From: Cichorium intybus
Taxonomy: Eukaryota > Streptophyta > Magnoliopsida > Asterales > Asteraceae
Assembly (NCBI GenBank): GCA_023525715.1
Contig: CM042015.1
Coordinates: 85,914,750-85,978,749, forward strand
DNA length: 64,000 nucleotides
Direction of reading: 5' to 3'
Shown piece by piece: positions 34,379-48,000 of this stretch (the first letter of the stretch is position 1; the number at the start of each line of letters is the position of its first letter). The position numbers and the translations under genes were made by a program. The notes under the pieces are model-generated. The model was not told the DNA's origin, searched no databases, and saw only the letters and a list, made by a program, of their open reading frames with translations.

Positions 34379-36369
34379 AAGGGCTCGAGTTTTTTTTTTG
34401 GTGAGCCTTAATTGTATAGCCCCGATTAAGAGGGATTTGACCGTTGACCATGGTTACGGTTGTCGGGATCGGACGTTTTTTTGGAGAGAAAATCAAGGAC
34501 TTCGGATATTTAAAAGATGATATAATGTATAGATACAGAGATTTCAGGGCCAAATTTGGTTCGTATTTATAGTGGTTTTAGTTGTAGGTTAGTGTAGTGG
34601 TTAGAGATTATTGAAGTTGTAGATGGTTGGTTATATATGATAAAGTGATGAATTTGAGTTCAAAATGTGTGAAATTTTGTTGGAATGTGTTTTGATCGTA
34701 GATTGCTCTAATTTCCTTATTTTAAGGTCATTTTGTCACTTATTTTTGTTAAGATGGAGCTATTGCATATGGGTTGATCATTAAATTGTAGCACACTAGA
34801 TGGAATACATAATCATTAATTTATTATCAATAGATAAAAATTATTACATATTGCTACTTGGTGTAAAATGACGAAAGTACATTGCCTAAACTACAAAAAT
34901 TAGAAGTTTTAATTGTGCAGAAAAAATATTGCATACAGTTAGAAAGTTAGAATTGATTTGAAGTGTTCAGTTAACTCTTTTATTTATTTACATTTGCATG
35001 CAAATAATTAAAATGAAACTTTGGACTACTTAATGATGACATACTAAAAATACTAAAATGCATTTAATTCATTAAATTACAAAATAACAACCTACTGTAA
35101 ACCAATTCTTACTTTTGCAACATGTTTATTCATTCATTTTAGACAACGTATCTTGATTTTCCAAAATGATGAAATCTAAAATAAAATGTTATTTTGCATA
35201 AGGTAACAGAAAGATTAGATAGAGACAGTATTATCTACATCAAAAGATATGAGATATCCAACTCCTAATGCACATGGAATTGAGTAATGAGTATACAATT
35301 TAACAGAAAAGCTGGTGCCAAATATACTACTCTTAATAATAAATGAAATAAATAATTAAAAACTTTATTATATGTGTAAACAGTTTATTATTTAAAATAA
35401 TCACATTGCTAAGTATAACGTGTGCATTTATGAAGGGGTGGGAGGGTAGGTAAGGAGACAAGACAACATGGGAGGAGGAATCTCTGATGACCATTTCACA
35501 TTTATTGCTAAAACGTGTGTCCAATGTTGTTTTTGGATGCTCCAACATTATATCTATACTTTAGCAATGGAGTCGTCATGGAAATACTTATTGCACATAT
35601 CTATTTTCGTCTGTTTTATGAAAAGTTTGTGAGGTGAGTCTGATTCGGTTTTTGTCGGTCTAAAATCAAATCTAGAAGAGTTGGTTCCTACCAAAAAGAA
35701 GAAAAAAAAAAAAAAAAAAAAAAGAAGAAGAAGAAGGAAATAACTGATTTTTCTTAGAACGGAAAAAAAAACCCTGATATTGTTCGATTTTTCTGGTTGC
35801 ACAAATCAATAAGAGTAGATCTCATACATATACTAGTTGAAGCTAAAATCTATAACCAGTTTTTGCAATAATAGCAAAATGCATTTTTAAAAATTGTCAA
35901 ACACAATTAATTGTAGTGCAATGCAAATAAGAAATATTTTAATAATCAATCGAGGAACTTATATTATATACCTTAAAAAACAATATTGTACTGAGATATG
36001 GTTCGTTTCTATTTTGGGTCTTTAAACAAATCACGAACTGACAACAAAATTGTTTTTTAAGACAAAAAAAAAAAAGTTGTTTTCTTAAATTGGCTTGATT
36101 TATCGGTAACGACTTTTTGTTTTAATTTCTTAATTTTTTGTTGGGTTTCTGTTTTCCAACACACCCCTAATTTTTGGATAAAATGACAATTTTCATATTT
36201 TGCTAAAGACAAGTCTTGGAATTGTGAATACCAATTTGAATACTCGATTAATAACATTTAGATTATATATCACTATCTTTGAAGTGTATTTGAGCTCAAG
36301 AGAGTAGCAATTGTCCTTTCATGTTCTTTATCACAGCAAATGATGCATAATTCTCAAATTTGCTAGAAT
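34379..36369. other. PIP5K 3' flank and intergenic region
   Basis: The first few hundred bases are probably 3' UTR. An A-rich run with GAA units lies at 35697-35738. No gene was recognised. Confidence 0.6.
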
Positions 36370-36526
36370 TCAATGAAATGTTTGAGGAGCATGTAGCATT
36401 GGTATCAAGTATAGTACTAGCTTCGTCGGCCTTGTGCTTTTTCTCATCGATTTCAAGGTAACAAAATTTTACTACGTGATGCTACATGCTCCTCAAACAT
36501 TTCATTGAGGAGCATGTAGCATTGAT
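36370..36526. repeat. 30-bp perfect hairpin arms plus a third partial copy
   Basis: The left arm (36370-36399, starting TCAATGAAATGTTTGAGGAG) is exactly reverse-complemented at 36479-36508, with a 79-base loop. Part of the unit (AGGAGCATGTAGCATTGAT) follows again at 36508-36526. A transcript would fold into a perfect stem long enough for small-RNA processing. No expression evidence exists here. Confidence 0.85.
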
Positions 36527-36804
36527 AGAAATGATCAATGTTCACAATCAAGATTTGTCTTCTTACTAAACAGAGGAATGATGATTTGGAGGAATTCCAA
36601 GAAAAATACAGTAGTTCATTCAACTATCGAGCCCGAGTATAATGCAAAGGTTTAAATTAAGTAATAAGTCAAAGGATTAAATTATGTAGATAATATACAT
36701 TAAGATAATTGTCTTAATTAGATAATTACATGATTTAAACCAAATTTAAAGAGGAAGTAAATCTCTAGGGTTTAAACACATCCAAATCCCTTGAAAAAGA
36801 CTAA

Positions 36805-37664
36805 GGGCCGTTTGTCAAAATCCAATGGTGCGTTTAGTTGCGGAAAATTGCTACATTTTCCAGAAAAATAATCCACGAAAAATGAGAATTCTGAAAACAC
36901 GCTTAGTTCGTCAATTTTTTTACAATTTTCCAATAAAATGAAAATTTTTCATTTTCCAAAATTACAAAGAATTTGAAAAATATTTTTAAAAACTCAAAAT
37001 TATTGTTTTCTGTATTTTTCTATTTCCAAAATTTTTCTAAAATATAAAAAAACAAACACACACACACACTCATTCTCACCTACACCCCCACAATTACACC
37101 TACACCCACCCTACCTTCTACCTACCCGCACCCCACCCAATCCCCACCACACCCACCCACCCCACCCCTTACCTCGTCCATACTACCCCACCTCACCATA
37201 CCCACCCACCCCACCCAACCCTTACCCTACCCACCCCACCACCCGCCTACCCATCCCACCCACCTAACCCCCACCCCATAACACCCCAACAGAGCCAATG
37301 GTGGTGTAATGGAGCTGCAACAGAGCCAGCGGTGTGGAACTGATGCCTGCTATACACTGTCGATGGGTGCTGATGGTTGCGACAGCAAAGGAGGAAAAAC
37401 AGATGACGATGATGATGACTGGGGTCGATGGAATTGACGAAGGACAGGGATGAAAGCTGAGCGAAGATTGGGAGGCGTAAGGGGGTAGGGCAAGCATGTC
37501 CTTTTTTCATTCTAAGCCATTCATCGATGGATTTAAAGTTGAGCGATTTAGGGCTGAGCTTAGTGATTCAGACGTACAAACATAGCCAAACAAAGCTCTG
37601 AATGTTAACGGTTCAGAGCCTAACCTTATTTAATTGAGCCATTAAGATGTAAACAAACACTCCC
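36805..37664. mobile_element. PIF/Harbinger-like nonautonomous element
   Basis: The left end is GGGCCGTTTGTCAAAATCCA. The right end, reverse-complemented, is GGGAGTGTTTGTTTACATCT. TAA flanks both sides (36802-36804 and 37665-37667), the 3-bp TWA duplication of this superfamily. It is 860 bp, with a C-rich CCCACC tract inside (about 37070-37270) and no transposase. Confidence 0.75.
37065..37270. repeat. CCCACC-rich low-complexity tract
   Basis: The plus strand is almost free of G and made of CACCC, CCTAC and CCCACC words. A related G-rich stretch lies near 5785-5845 on the other strand. Confidence 0.85.
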
Positions 37665-38579
37665 TAAGAATTCCATTCACCCTCTCTCTTCTTCCCTCCC
37701 CTCTCTTTGACAGTCGATAGCACAAACCTTAAAGGGTTTCTCGATTTTACTTATTCCTCAATATACAAAGGTTTGATATACTTGCTTGCTTCACTTGTTA
37801 CTTTGGGTGCGACTACGATAGGGGTATCCTACTTTGGATCCTCTTGTATTTTTCTTTTTGATCATTGAAAATGTATACACGTTAAATCCCCCTTGTAGTT
37901 TAGTTATAGTTGCAATAAATCGATCAACATAGATCCAATGGCTTGATCATGATGTTTTGTTCAATTGTTTCCATTGTTGATGTTGCTCTTATGATTTTCG
38001 AATAAGCATCATGATCTATCTATTGAGATTTTATGTTTAAACTATGATGTTCAAAACATATAATATTATGAAAATCGACAGCTTTCAAGTTGAACGTAAA
38101 CATAAACAAGTTTTATTCCCACCTAAAAACTTTGATTATATGCATGTTAAAAATAATCATAACAACATAAAGTTAGAAAAGAAATACAATCATTGATGTC
38201 CTTTTGTTCAATATCAAAGATTGATTGTTGTGGTAAAGGCAACAAGAACAAAACTATGTTATTCTCCAATGGTATCTGCCACAAATTGCAACACCCTTGA
38301 GAATGCTAGTTCTTATGCTTGTGCTCTCATTTTCTCTTAAGCTTAAACAACAAACTTGATTTGGTATTTAAGAGAGACAAGTAACCAATTCACTAGTAAC
38401 TAGTTGTTAAGAATATGATAATGGAGAGAGTGGAACTCTCAGCCAAGAAGAGAATAAAGAGAGTTGAACTTTCAACCAAATCACCAACACATTCACCTTT
38501 ACCATGGTGTCGGTGGTGTGAATGCATGGAGAGAGAGATTCTCTATCTCTCCGCTTTTATATTTTACGAACACACCTTT

Positions 38580-38583
<4 letters not shown>

Positions 38584-38638
<55 letters not shown>

Positions 38639-38640
38639 TA
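38584..38640. repeat. (TA)n(CA)n microsatellite
   Basis: About 18 TA units followed by about 9 CA units. Confidence 0.97.
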
Positions 38641-39405
38641 CATATGTATAGATTAAATACATATTATTTCCACACTTGAAAGATAATAAAAGAATTAAGG
38701 TAATCTTTTTAAATCATTTAACCATTTGAATTATATAAATATATACACTTAAATATTTATAATCTTCTTTTATTAATTCATCACATGCAAATTAATTCCT
38801 CATATGTCTTCTGCTAAATCTTCAAGGCTTTCTAAAGCTCTTTAGGATCTATGACCGGTGCGTACAATAAAAAGGTGGTCAGGTAGTGAATTCTTTATGT
38901 AGTCAAAACATAATTCATCTGTCTCTCTTTGCAGAAGAACCTTAGCTTCTCTACTTCATAAATTGCGTTTTAGTGTGGTTCATTTACCCCTTTCGGGACA
39001 TGATCAGCTAGAATAAGGGCAAGCCAGGGTCTATGACATAGAACATGCTTCATATGATAAGCATAAACTTGACCTTGTCGACTTAGTAAGTGTAGTTCTA
39101 ACGGATGAAACACTCCGGTTTGACAAACTCTTGATTCATTAGTCGGAAGTTGGCAGATTAAATTCGGTGTCTATTGTGAAATTTTAATCACAAAATAAAT
39201 TCATTTAAGATTGTTAAATTTCAAACAAAACAATTAAAAGATTCGATAATTAATATTGTGAACTACTTATTAGATAGTCAGTAATATAAAAAGGGTAGAT
39301 AAATAATATTGGTAACTAAATATTCAATCATCATTACAAATGTAGACAAAATGACATATTAATATTGTAAATTAACATATCGAGTCGTTGTATATAATAA
39401 ATCAG

Positions 39406-39408
<3 letters not shown>

Positions 39409-39449
<41 letters not shown>

Positions 39450-39462
39450 CATCATCATCATC
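39409..39462. repeat. (ATT)n(ATC)n microsatellite
   Basis: About 14 ATT units and then four ATC units. Confidence 0.95.
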
Positions 39463-41271
39463 ACCAAGCTTCGTCTAGAAATCATATTGATTCTTCGCGA
39501 TCAAATCGATGATAAAAAATGTAGAAGGAGAAATTGTTCCGTTATCGGTCAATTAAAAACATAATAGAAATGTAAAACCAACTTTAAAATCGTGGATTAT
39601 TGACTGGTAGTAACTGCATGAAATAACTGATGTCCTAAAAGAAATTTACGTACTCTGATGGTTGTAAGGTTTGGCGTAAAACCCCATAATTTAATGCGGA
39701 TCATCGTTTGTTCCAACAATTATAGAAGAACCGATAAATGCAAAGCAAATACTTGGAAATGTGGAAGAAATCGTGACCGATAATAACTACACGACATAAT
39801 TGTTGTCCTTAAAGAAATTCTCATGTTTGACTAGGCTTTTAGAAGGTTCATGGACCTTATCCACGAAGTCAACACATGGTCAACTTTCGTCGGGTCGATC
39901 CAACCTGATTCGACCTGAACCCTGCTAAAAACTAAGAGCTCCCCAACTCCTAGCAACATGAAAAGTACGTCTAAATTACACTATTTCATAGGTCTGACAA
40001 ACATGTTGTGTCGTATCATGTTGAAACTTAAAGAGGTTGAAATAGCTTGACCATAACGCAACCCGTTTAATTATCATCTTGTGTCGTATCAACCTGTTTA
40101 TCTCCATGTCAAGTTTGTTTTAGATTTAGGGTTTAGGGTTTTGGCATTGTAAATGTGTTATGTCGTGGTAGATTGAAACATTAAATATGTTAAAAGAGTA
40201 AGAGTTTGAGAGGTGGAAAAACAAAGTAAAAAATTGGAAGGAATTGTAGTTTAGGAGACAAATGAGATAAATTCGCAATAAGTTTGAAGGAGCAAAGTCG
40301 CAGTGAGGGAAAGGGGTCAAATGCAATTGTAGAGTATGATATATTAATGAAAATGTAAAAAACTGAAAAACTCAATCTAAAGTCTTCTTTTACATTTGGT
40401 TTTAGTTTTGGGCATTCTCAATTTACCAATAGAATTAAAAGAGCTTGCATATAAATAAATGAATCATTTTTTATTTGAAAGTTTGGACATTAATCTTACC
40501 CGTTTAATTAAACGAGTTGAAATTTTTTACTCAAACACGTTAATTTTTTGTGTAGGGTCCATGTCATATTTTATATCGTATCGAGAGTTATCACCCCTCA
40601 CGTCCATGGTCACAACTAAGCGCACGTATCGGTTTGAATTACGCATTCCACTAAAGCCTTTGAACTATAATGATAATGTAAGCATTATAAACTCACTAAA
40701 ATGTTCTTCCTCCATCTAGGGACAAAAAAACAAGACAACCTGCTTATTTTACCCCTAAATTTTCCTAACACTTATAAATATCACTGAGATACATCGTTAT
40801 TAATAGCATTTATGTGGAATGTGATGGCCATGTTCTTCTCACGTTCAATGTGCCCTGAATTTACTTTTTCTGTTGGTGTTTTCAGAATTTACCAAAAATA
40901 TGATTATTTTTGTAGCAACATATATACGTCATAAACCAAATAGCATGAAAAAAAATGAGTTGACGCTATGCATCTTATACGAATGTTATTTGAGACATGA
41001 TTATTATATTACCATCGTCCATTAATTACAAAAATCTAAGTAATTACTCTATAGAATCGATGATTTTACAACCTTTCTCCTAATTTCACAAACATGTCTT
41101 TTTAGCCATTTTATGTAAGTGTTGAAAACTCGGTCCATATTGATGAACCGAATAAATCAATGTTCAGTTCAGTAGGTTCTTGTTTCTTTTCAGAAAATCA
41201 ATTCTTAACTTACAGTTGGGTCCGGTTCGGAACCTGACTCGAACTCGAACTATTTGTTAGGAAATATTATA

Positions 41272-41763
41272 TCCTATCCTAATAAATAAGTAACTCAAAG
41301 ACACATGTCATCACCACATTCATTTTGCCACATGTCATTTTCTCATAATTTTGAATTTCTTAAAAAAAGCTAATTTGTTTGTAACGTTTCTAACTCCTTA
41401 ATGATCGTTTTAATTATCATTCAATTTTAAAATTAATTGCTATCATTCAATTTCAAAATTAACTGTTTTTTAATATCAGATTATTTTTTTAATGTGTAAA
41501 ATGATTTGTGAGACAATAGAGACAATTGACGTCATAATATTTTGAAAAATGATTCCAATCATAATAGTGAATTTGATTTTAGTATCGGTGACATTATCAT
41601 AATCAATTATATTTATCAAAATACAAAGTCGTAATAGTAAAAATCAAAAGTAAGATGTCACGATACACAAACAAATTTCTTATGTAAAATTATTAATGTT
41701 TAGATATTCTTAATTAATAATTTTTTTGTATCATCCCGTGTAATACACGGGTTTTACAACTAG
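41272..41763 (+). mobile_element. Short nonautonomous Helitron
   Basis: The 5' end is TCCTATCCTAATAAATAAG after an A, like the TC...TAATAAA starts of plant Helitrons. The 3' end has the hairpin CCCGTGTAATACACGGG, then TTTTACAA and CTAG, followed by T. Insertion between A and T, no duplication, no inverted ends and 492 bp length all fit. No coding capacity. Confidence 0.82.
41735..41763 (+). terminator. Helitron 3' hairpin and CTAG terminus
   Basis: A 7-bp stem CCCGTGT/ACACGGG with a 3-base loop ends eight bases before CTAG (41760-41763). Confidence 0.85.
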
Positions 41764-42289
41764 TTTCATGTATAAAAGTATAAAACAACGTCGGTTTATG
41801 TCGGTTTATGTGTATATTTTTTTAAAGTTAGAAAACCCCAAAATTAACATTGTCTACACATTCCCGTTTAAATAATTTGGTTTTTAATTCCGTTATTTGT
41901 ACTTTTCCATACTGGTTCATCCAATCCAGTTGTGACACGAAGGCACGAAGCACGGCCCCTACATGCATGTACAGTACACACCCTGTTGCGAAAGTAATTG
42001 AATTGAAAGTGTTTGGGAAAATTAAATGTTAATTGAATGAAGACAATGAAGTGGGCGTGAGCGGCAAATACGGCTTATGTCCGGTGGCAGTCCTAACACC
42101 GCAATTCTTCTCATGTTTCACCCATGTCTCAACTTATCGAAAATTTGTTTTCCAAATCGATAAAAATGAAGAACATGATTAATATTTGATCAAATTGAAT
42201 CATTGATTCGCTCCGTCCATTCAAAAGTCAAATTAGAACCAAAACATTTTTTATAGCTTCCAATAACATTATTTTTTATGATAAAATCC

Positions 42290-42628
42290 AAAAACAGACA
42301 TTAAGTTTTCAAAAAAATATCGATTTTCATACTGTGTTTTTTTTTTCAATTAAGTCACTAAATTTTTATTTTTTTCCAATTAAGTCAATGTGTTTTTAAT
42401 TTTGTTTCAAATTTGACTATTTAACCGGTCAATCCGGTAGCCATATAGCATGTCAATTTTTGATGATGTGATGCTACAAACATGCTGACGTGGCATCCAA
42501 GTGTCAAAATTGAAATCATAGTGACTTAAATAGAAAAAAATTGAAAAGTTATTGACTTAATTGAAAATAATAATAATAATAATACAATGTCAAAATCGAA
42601 ATTTTTTTGAAAACTTAGTGTCTTTTTT
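42290..42628. mobile_element. Foldback element, 339 bp
   Basis: The left end (AAAAACAGACATTAAGTTTT) and the right end (reverse complement AAAAAGACACTAAGTTTTCA) agree over about 75 bp with gaps, including CAATTAAGTCA. No clear target duplication was found. Confidence 0.7.
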
Positions 42629-43212
42629 GAAATTTTGTCCTATATTTTTTTAAAAGCATAAATATGTCTTTTTACGTTTTTAGAAGTATAGATATATTTT
42701 TTACAAGTATAAATGCGTATTTTTATATTTTTAAAAATATAGATACATTTTCAGAAGTATATATACGTATTTTATGCTTTAAAAAATATAAATACGTTTT
42801 TTCCATATAAACATGTATATATCGATAAAATACGTATTATAAAACGAGTTCACGCCTATTTCTTAATATTTTTCCATCATAAGCATGCTTTTGATTGATA
42901 CGATACGTGATTATATGCAAAACAAAACATATTTATATTTCTAAAACATAAAAATAAGTATTTGTACTTCTAAAAAAATATATCTATATGTTATAAAACG
43001 TAAAATATGTGTTTATACTTAAAAAAAGTATAATATACTTCTAACAACATAAAAATCTGTATTTTTGTTTCTAAAAAAATTAACATATAAAATATATACT
43101 TCTGAAAAAAAATTATAATCAGCAACCTTTTTTTCTTTTTACTTCATAGAGCTTTTCGTCTCCTTGATAGCTAGAAGTTCTCCCAAAGTATGAAAAGCTG
43201 GAGGACTTTGTA

Positions 43213-43216
<4 letters not shown>
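42629..43216. other. No gene recognised
   Basis: Repetitive ATACGTATTTTTA-like words (AAATACGT, TATATACGTA) without a clear unit. Confidence 0.5.
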
Positions 43217-43266
<50 letters not shown>

Positions 43267-43672
43267 AGGAAAATAATAAAATAGATCGATAATGTTTGAG
43301 AGCCCACATTTAGCCACTAATTTCTTTTAAATAAAAATCTTAGAAATATTATATTAATCAAATTAAAAGACAAATAAGTAATTGTGGTTATTAATTACAC
43401 CACCAACCCCCATCCCATCTACATTCACCATCACATCCACCCCACACCCACTATCAATTTTGTTATTATTTTTCATGCATAACCATATCGTCCGGCCTTT
43501 GTAATCTCAAATAGGGACGGATCTAATGCTTTAGTAATGGGAGTGATGCCTCCAATGGATTCTTGGTAGAAAATTTCTTTGAATGTTAATTTAGTTGAAA
43601 TACCTTAAATATACAGATGTTATAAAGAATGTTCTCAATGATTTTTTGAAGAATAAAAGTGCTCCTAATCAA

Positions 43673-43759
<87 letters not shown>

Positions 43760-44168
43760 AGGAAAATAATAAAACAGATCGATAATGTTTGAGAGCCCAC
43801 ATTTAGCCACTAATTTCTTTTAAATAAAAATCTTAGAAATATTATATTAATCAAATTAAAAGACAAATAAGTAATTGTGGTTATTAATTACACCACCAAC
43901 CCCCATCCCATCTACATTCACCATCACATCCACCCCACACCCACTATCAATTTTGTTATTATTTTTCATGCATAACCATATCGTCCGGCCTTTGTAATCT
44001 CAAATAGGGACGTATCTAATGCTTTAGTAATGGGGGTGATGCCTCCAATGGATTTTTGGTAGAAAATTTCTTTGAGTGTTAATTTAGTTGAAATACCTTA
44101 AATATACAGAGGTTTATAAAGAATGTTCTCAATGATTTTTTGAAGAATAAAAGTGCTCCTAATCAATA
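43217..44168. repeat. Tandem duplication of about 490 bp with (TA)n at each unit start
   Basis: Unit 1 is (TA)n 43217-43261 plus 43262-43675. Unit 2 is (TA)n 43677-43755 plus 43756-44168. The 405-bp unique parts differ at only about seven positions (for example ATAGATCG/ACAGATCG and GGACGGATC/GGACGTATC). No gene inside. Confidence 0.92.
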
Positions 44169-45015
44169 ATTTTTAGATCCGTCACTGATTTCAAAAGTAA
44201 ACCCCTTCCATACTCTTTTGATTATCGCTCAAATAGATATATCATAAGAATTAGTCAAACTGGAAACGTAAATTAAGATACTTACAACCTAAATCATTTC
44301 ATTGATTATATTATTAGTATTATAAGACATTAAATATTCCAAAAGAAGAATAAAGGGTAGAAAATGCTAACAGGCCAACCCACTCGTATTGACTGAAAGT
44401 AATGATCACATTACTTGAGCCCAATTTAATCCATGAGCCCATCCATCTTATCCACTTGTTTTGCTCGCTCATAATGTACGAAATTTACGTCAATAATTTT
44501 TAAGAAAGTGTTATTAACACCAAAATTTCTGAAGTTTAGTTCCATACTTCCGTTTTCTTCTGTGAGAAAAATTGACCCTCTCTTACAAACCTACTCTTTC
44601 CCACAATTATTATAAGTCAATGATAAATAATTACCTCAAATATCAATCAACTTATAAAGTATTAGTTTCTTATTTGATAACTAAATCATTTACTTGATTA
44701 TAAACATATATCGTATATAGTTTCATAACCATTGATTTCGAAACTTAAGTCTTCTATAGTATTGAAGTATCCTATCCCACTTAAAAAGTTGGAACGGAAC
44801 AAGATGGGCCTGGAACTCACTATAGATCTCTCATCTGTGCAAAAGACATAAACACCCTTCTTATCATCATCATTGAAAAGAGTTTTAAAAAGTTTGTCCA
44901 GTCCAGTCATGTTCCTCAAAAAAAACACATCCTAAAAGTGCATGGATTGCTTATATTATCCACCTTACCTAGTAATCTTTTACTTATACAATTGTGTACA
45001 CAAATCATAAAAATA
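44169..45015. other. LAF3 3' flank
   Basis: AT-rich; part near 44990-45015 is probably LAF3 3' UTR. No other gene seen. Confidence 0.5.
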
Positions 45016-48000
45016 TCAAGGGTAAGCCCGCACACCACCAATGTACGTTGCTATAACTGAAGATGCTTCTTGTGTTATCAAGTCATCCAAAGTATGAGCT
45101 GTGAGTACAACAAAATCAGCCATTTTTCCAGCAGATAATGACCCAATATCTTCATCAAGAAAGCATGCACGAGCAGCTGAAATAGTATGCCTGAGAAGAG
45201 AAGGAAGAAAAATAAGGCAATTTGAATCTTGTTGTAGAAATAACAATGTGGTTTAATCAGAATATAGCAATGGACTTTACTTTATTTACCAATATAGCCA
45301 TTGTAGTTCATCTTTTACCTACGTAAATTTTCTAACACATAATAGCAACGTATTTGCATTTTGTTTACTGATTATAGCATTGTGTAACCTATAATAGCAA
45401 TTTATTTACATTTCTTTACAAATAATAGCAGTTTTACTTGCAATTTCCTTACTCATAGTAGTAATATACTTGCATTTATTTACCAATAATAGTAAATATG
45501 TAACAAATAAAATGCATTGCTATTATCTGTACAGAAATGTAAGGATGTTGCTATATTGGGTAAAAAAATAAAGTACATTGCTATTACTTACGCATTCAAT
45601 GCATCAGTCAGCTTCATACACTCGGCTGAATTCCAAGGTTTATCCCAACCAGGAGGCGTCCTTTTAACTGCAGTCTTTATACTATTCAAAGGATTGATCT
45701 CTGCTACCTGAAATTTATTTATTTTTTGTTAAAAAAAAAAAGCTAGTAGATATAACGAGTTAAAAGACCATAAAAGTCATCAACGGTCCTCCCATTCATA
45801 GGAGTGGACAAGCTTTCTAGGGCTATTTGCTATGATGAGGGTGATAAGGGCTTTTACGTCTATTTCACAACTGGCTTAAAAGGTGAGCGTTTGAAAAGTT
45901 CTTACTGGCCAATCAGAACCAAATGCCACAAGTGCATTGCTAGAAAGGAGTGACTGGAATAAATAAGATCCTTTCTCTGCCCTCTCTACCCCAATTTTTT
46001 TAACTGCTGAGTCAGCATCGTCCAGCAAATGATCTGGCTGTCAACAATTGGTATCCAACAACAAATATAAGATCAAGAGGTGCAAAGAAAGATTGATAAA
46101 TTCTTTTTAACTCAAGTCTTGTTAGGGCTTTAAACCACTAATTTCAATCCACATTATATTGATACCATAGGCAATGTACTTTGTTTTTCACCCATAAATA
46201 GCAATGTACTTATATTTTTTAGCCATAGTTGCAATGTAGTTATATATCTCTAACAAACTTTATTTTTACGCATTATAGCAACGTATTTTATTTGCTTTCC
46301 ATGTGGCACTCCCACAATTTTTCTAACATAAACTTTATTTATTATCAATAAATTTAATTGGAGGTACTTCCATGAATAAATCACGAACTTCATATTACCT
46401 GCACTGAAGCAATAATCCCTTGTTCACCAAACTTGGCTGCACTTCCATAAGTCAAATGTTGAGCATGTTCAATCTGCAAAAAAGGGATTACAAAATACCA
46501 ATTCATGAAAACGTCTATAAACTACACCACTATTCATCAAATATCTAAAATACCCTCCAAAGAAAACAAATTAGAGAATCTTGTGGACTCATATAAGGAT
46601 CAATAACTTTGTTTGTGATGTCAATAATACAAAATAGGTAACTTTAAGTTGGAATCTTTCCAAAAAAGGAAACATTACAAATTTCATAGAGCTCAAAAGG
46701 ACATTAAGACATGACAAGAAAAGGACAGCCTTGTACTGTGACCAAGACTGATATCAAATGATTTATAATAGTTTTAAATAACATATACCCGAAATCTTCG
46801 ATCCCTTTTCCCATTTGTTGAAGCAACTGATTTATACATTTCCAAGATCAAGTCATTGGCCTTGTCTCCAATAGCATGAATAGCAACCTGATGAAGAAAT
46901 TGCTCGTTAGCTAATAAGTTGTTATATATACAAGTTTAAGCACACATTAAAGGATAAAAGAAAAAGAAATACCTGGAGGCCAGATTTGTCAGATTGGGCA
47001 GTCATATTAGACAGACTTTCCATATCTGTAACTTGAAGACCATAATTCCAGGGTTCATCAGCATATGGCTACATGAAACATGACATGACATGACAGACAA
47101 CCTTGTAATGTTACTGCTTACAAAGATTGAAATTTTTTGTCCCAACCAAAAAGGTGGAATATACATAGAAAAAAATAATAATTATTTGCACCTCATGGAA
47201 AAGTGCACTGTTAGACCCTAAGGATCCATCAGAAAAAGCTTTAACACCACCTAAAAATATCCACTGGCTCAACCTACGGCCTGTTTTTTGTATCGTATCC
47301 TAACAACAAAACAAGAGCATCAAATTTGGTGTTAACATTTAATTTTTATTAGCTAAAATAAACATATTTTGAAAAAAAAAAAAACATAGAAAGGTTATCA
47401 TAAAGTAGTAGTCATACAAGCAAACGCGACCACGTTGGCAATGGAAAGAAAAGGCAAACCCTAATCATCATTCTTCCTGATAAATCAGCCCATTTGTAAA
47501 CATCTGAAAATAACAAGAAAGTTACCACTTTATTTTATTGATTTAACCATCAAACTATTATATTGATATCAATATAAAATAACTAAAGCACAACATACTT
47601 AAAGATAGAAATAGATATGTAAAAAGAAACTAATAAACCTTCAAAATCTTGCCATGAATGTTCTAATGATGATCCAGGAAAATATCTTCCAACATCAACA
47701 ACGGTTGTGACACCCCTCATCAAGGCATACCTACTTGCTCGGTCCAATGCTTGCCTTCTTTCATCAATGGAAACTTCTGGAATGCATGAAAGAATAACCT
47801 TCATTGCAGAATCAATCATCAGGCCCGTAGGTTCTGTATATAATGATTCCAAAGAACATGAGTTTACAAGATGAATCCAAGAATACAAACAAAGATGATG
47901 ACTATGATCATATATTACCTCCATTTTCATTTCTACTTATAGTTCCACCAACTGGATCTTGCATGTTACTGGTAACTCCAGCTATTTTTAGAGCTAAAGA

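Larger units (their letters stand above)
37668..41271. other. No gene recognised
   Basis: AT-rich intergenic DNA with the microsatellites listed. Two stretches near 39590-39650 and 39760-39820 share TAACTxCAxGAxATAAxTGxTGTCCTxAAAGAAATT, which hints at an old duplication. Confidence 0.6.

Noticed and set aside
37247..37510. 87-aa minus-strand frame
   Set aside because: It lies inside a Harbinger-like element, is His/Ser-rich by composition and has no motif.
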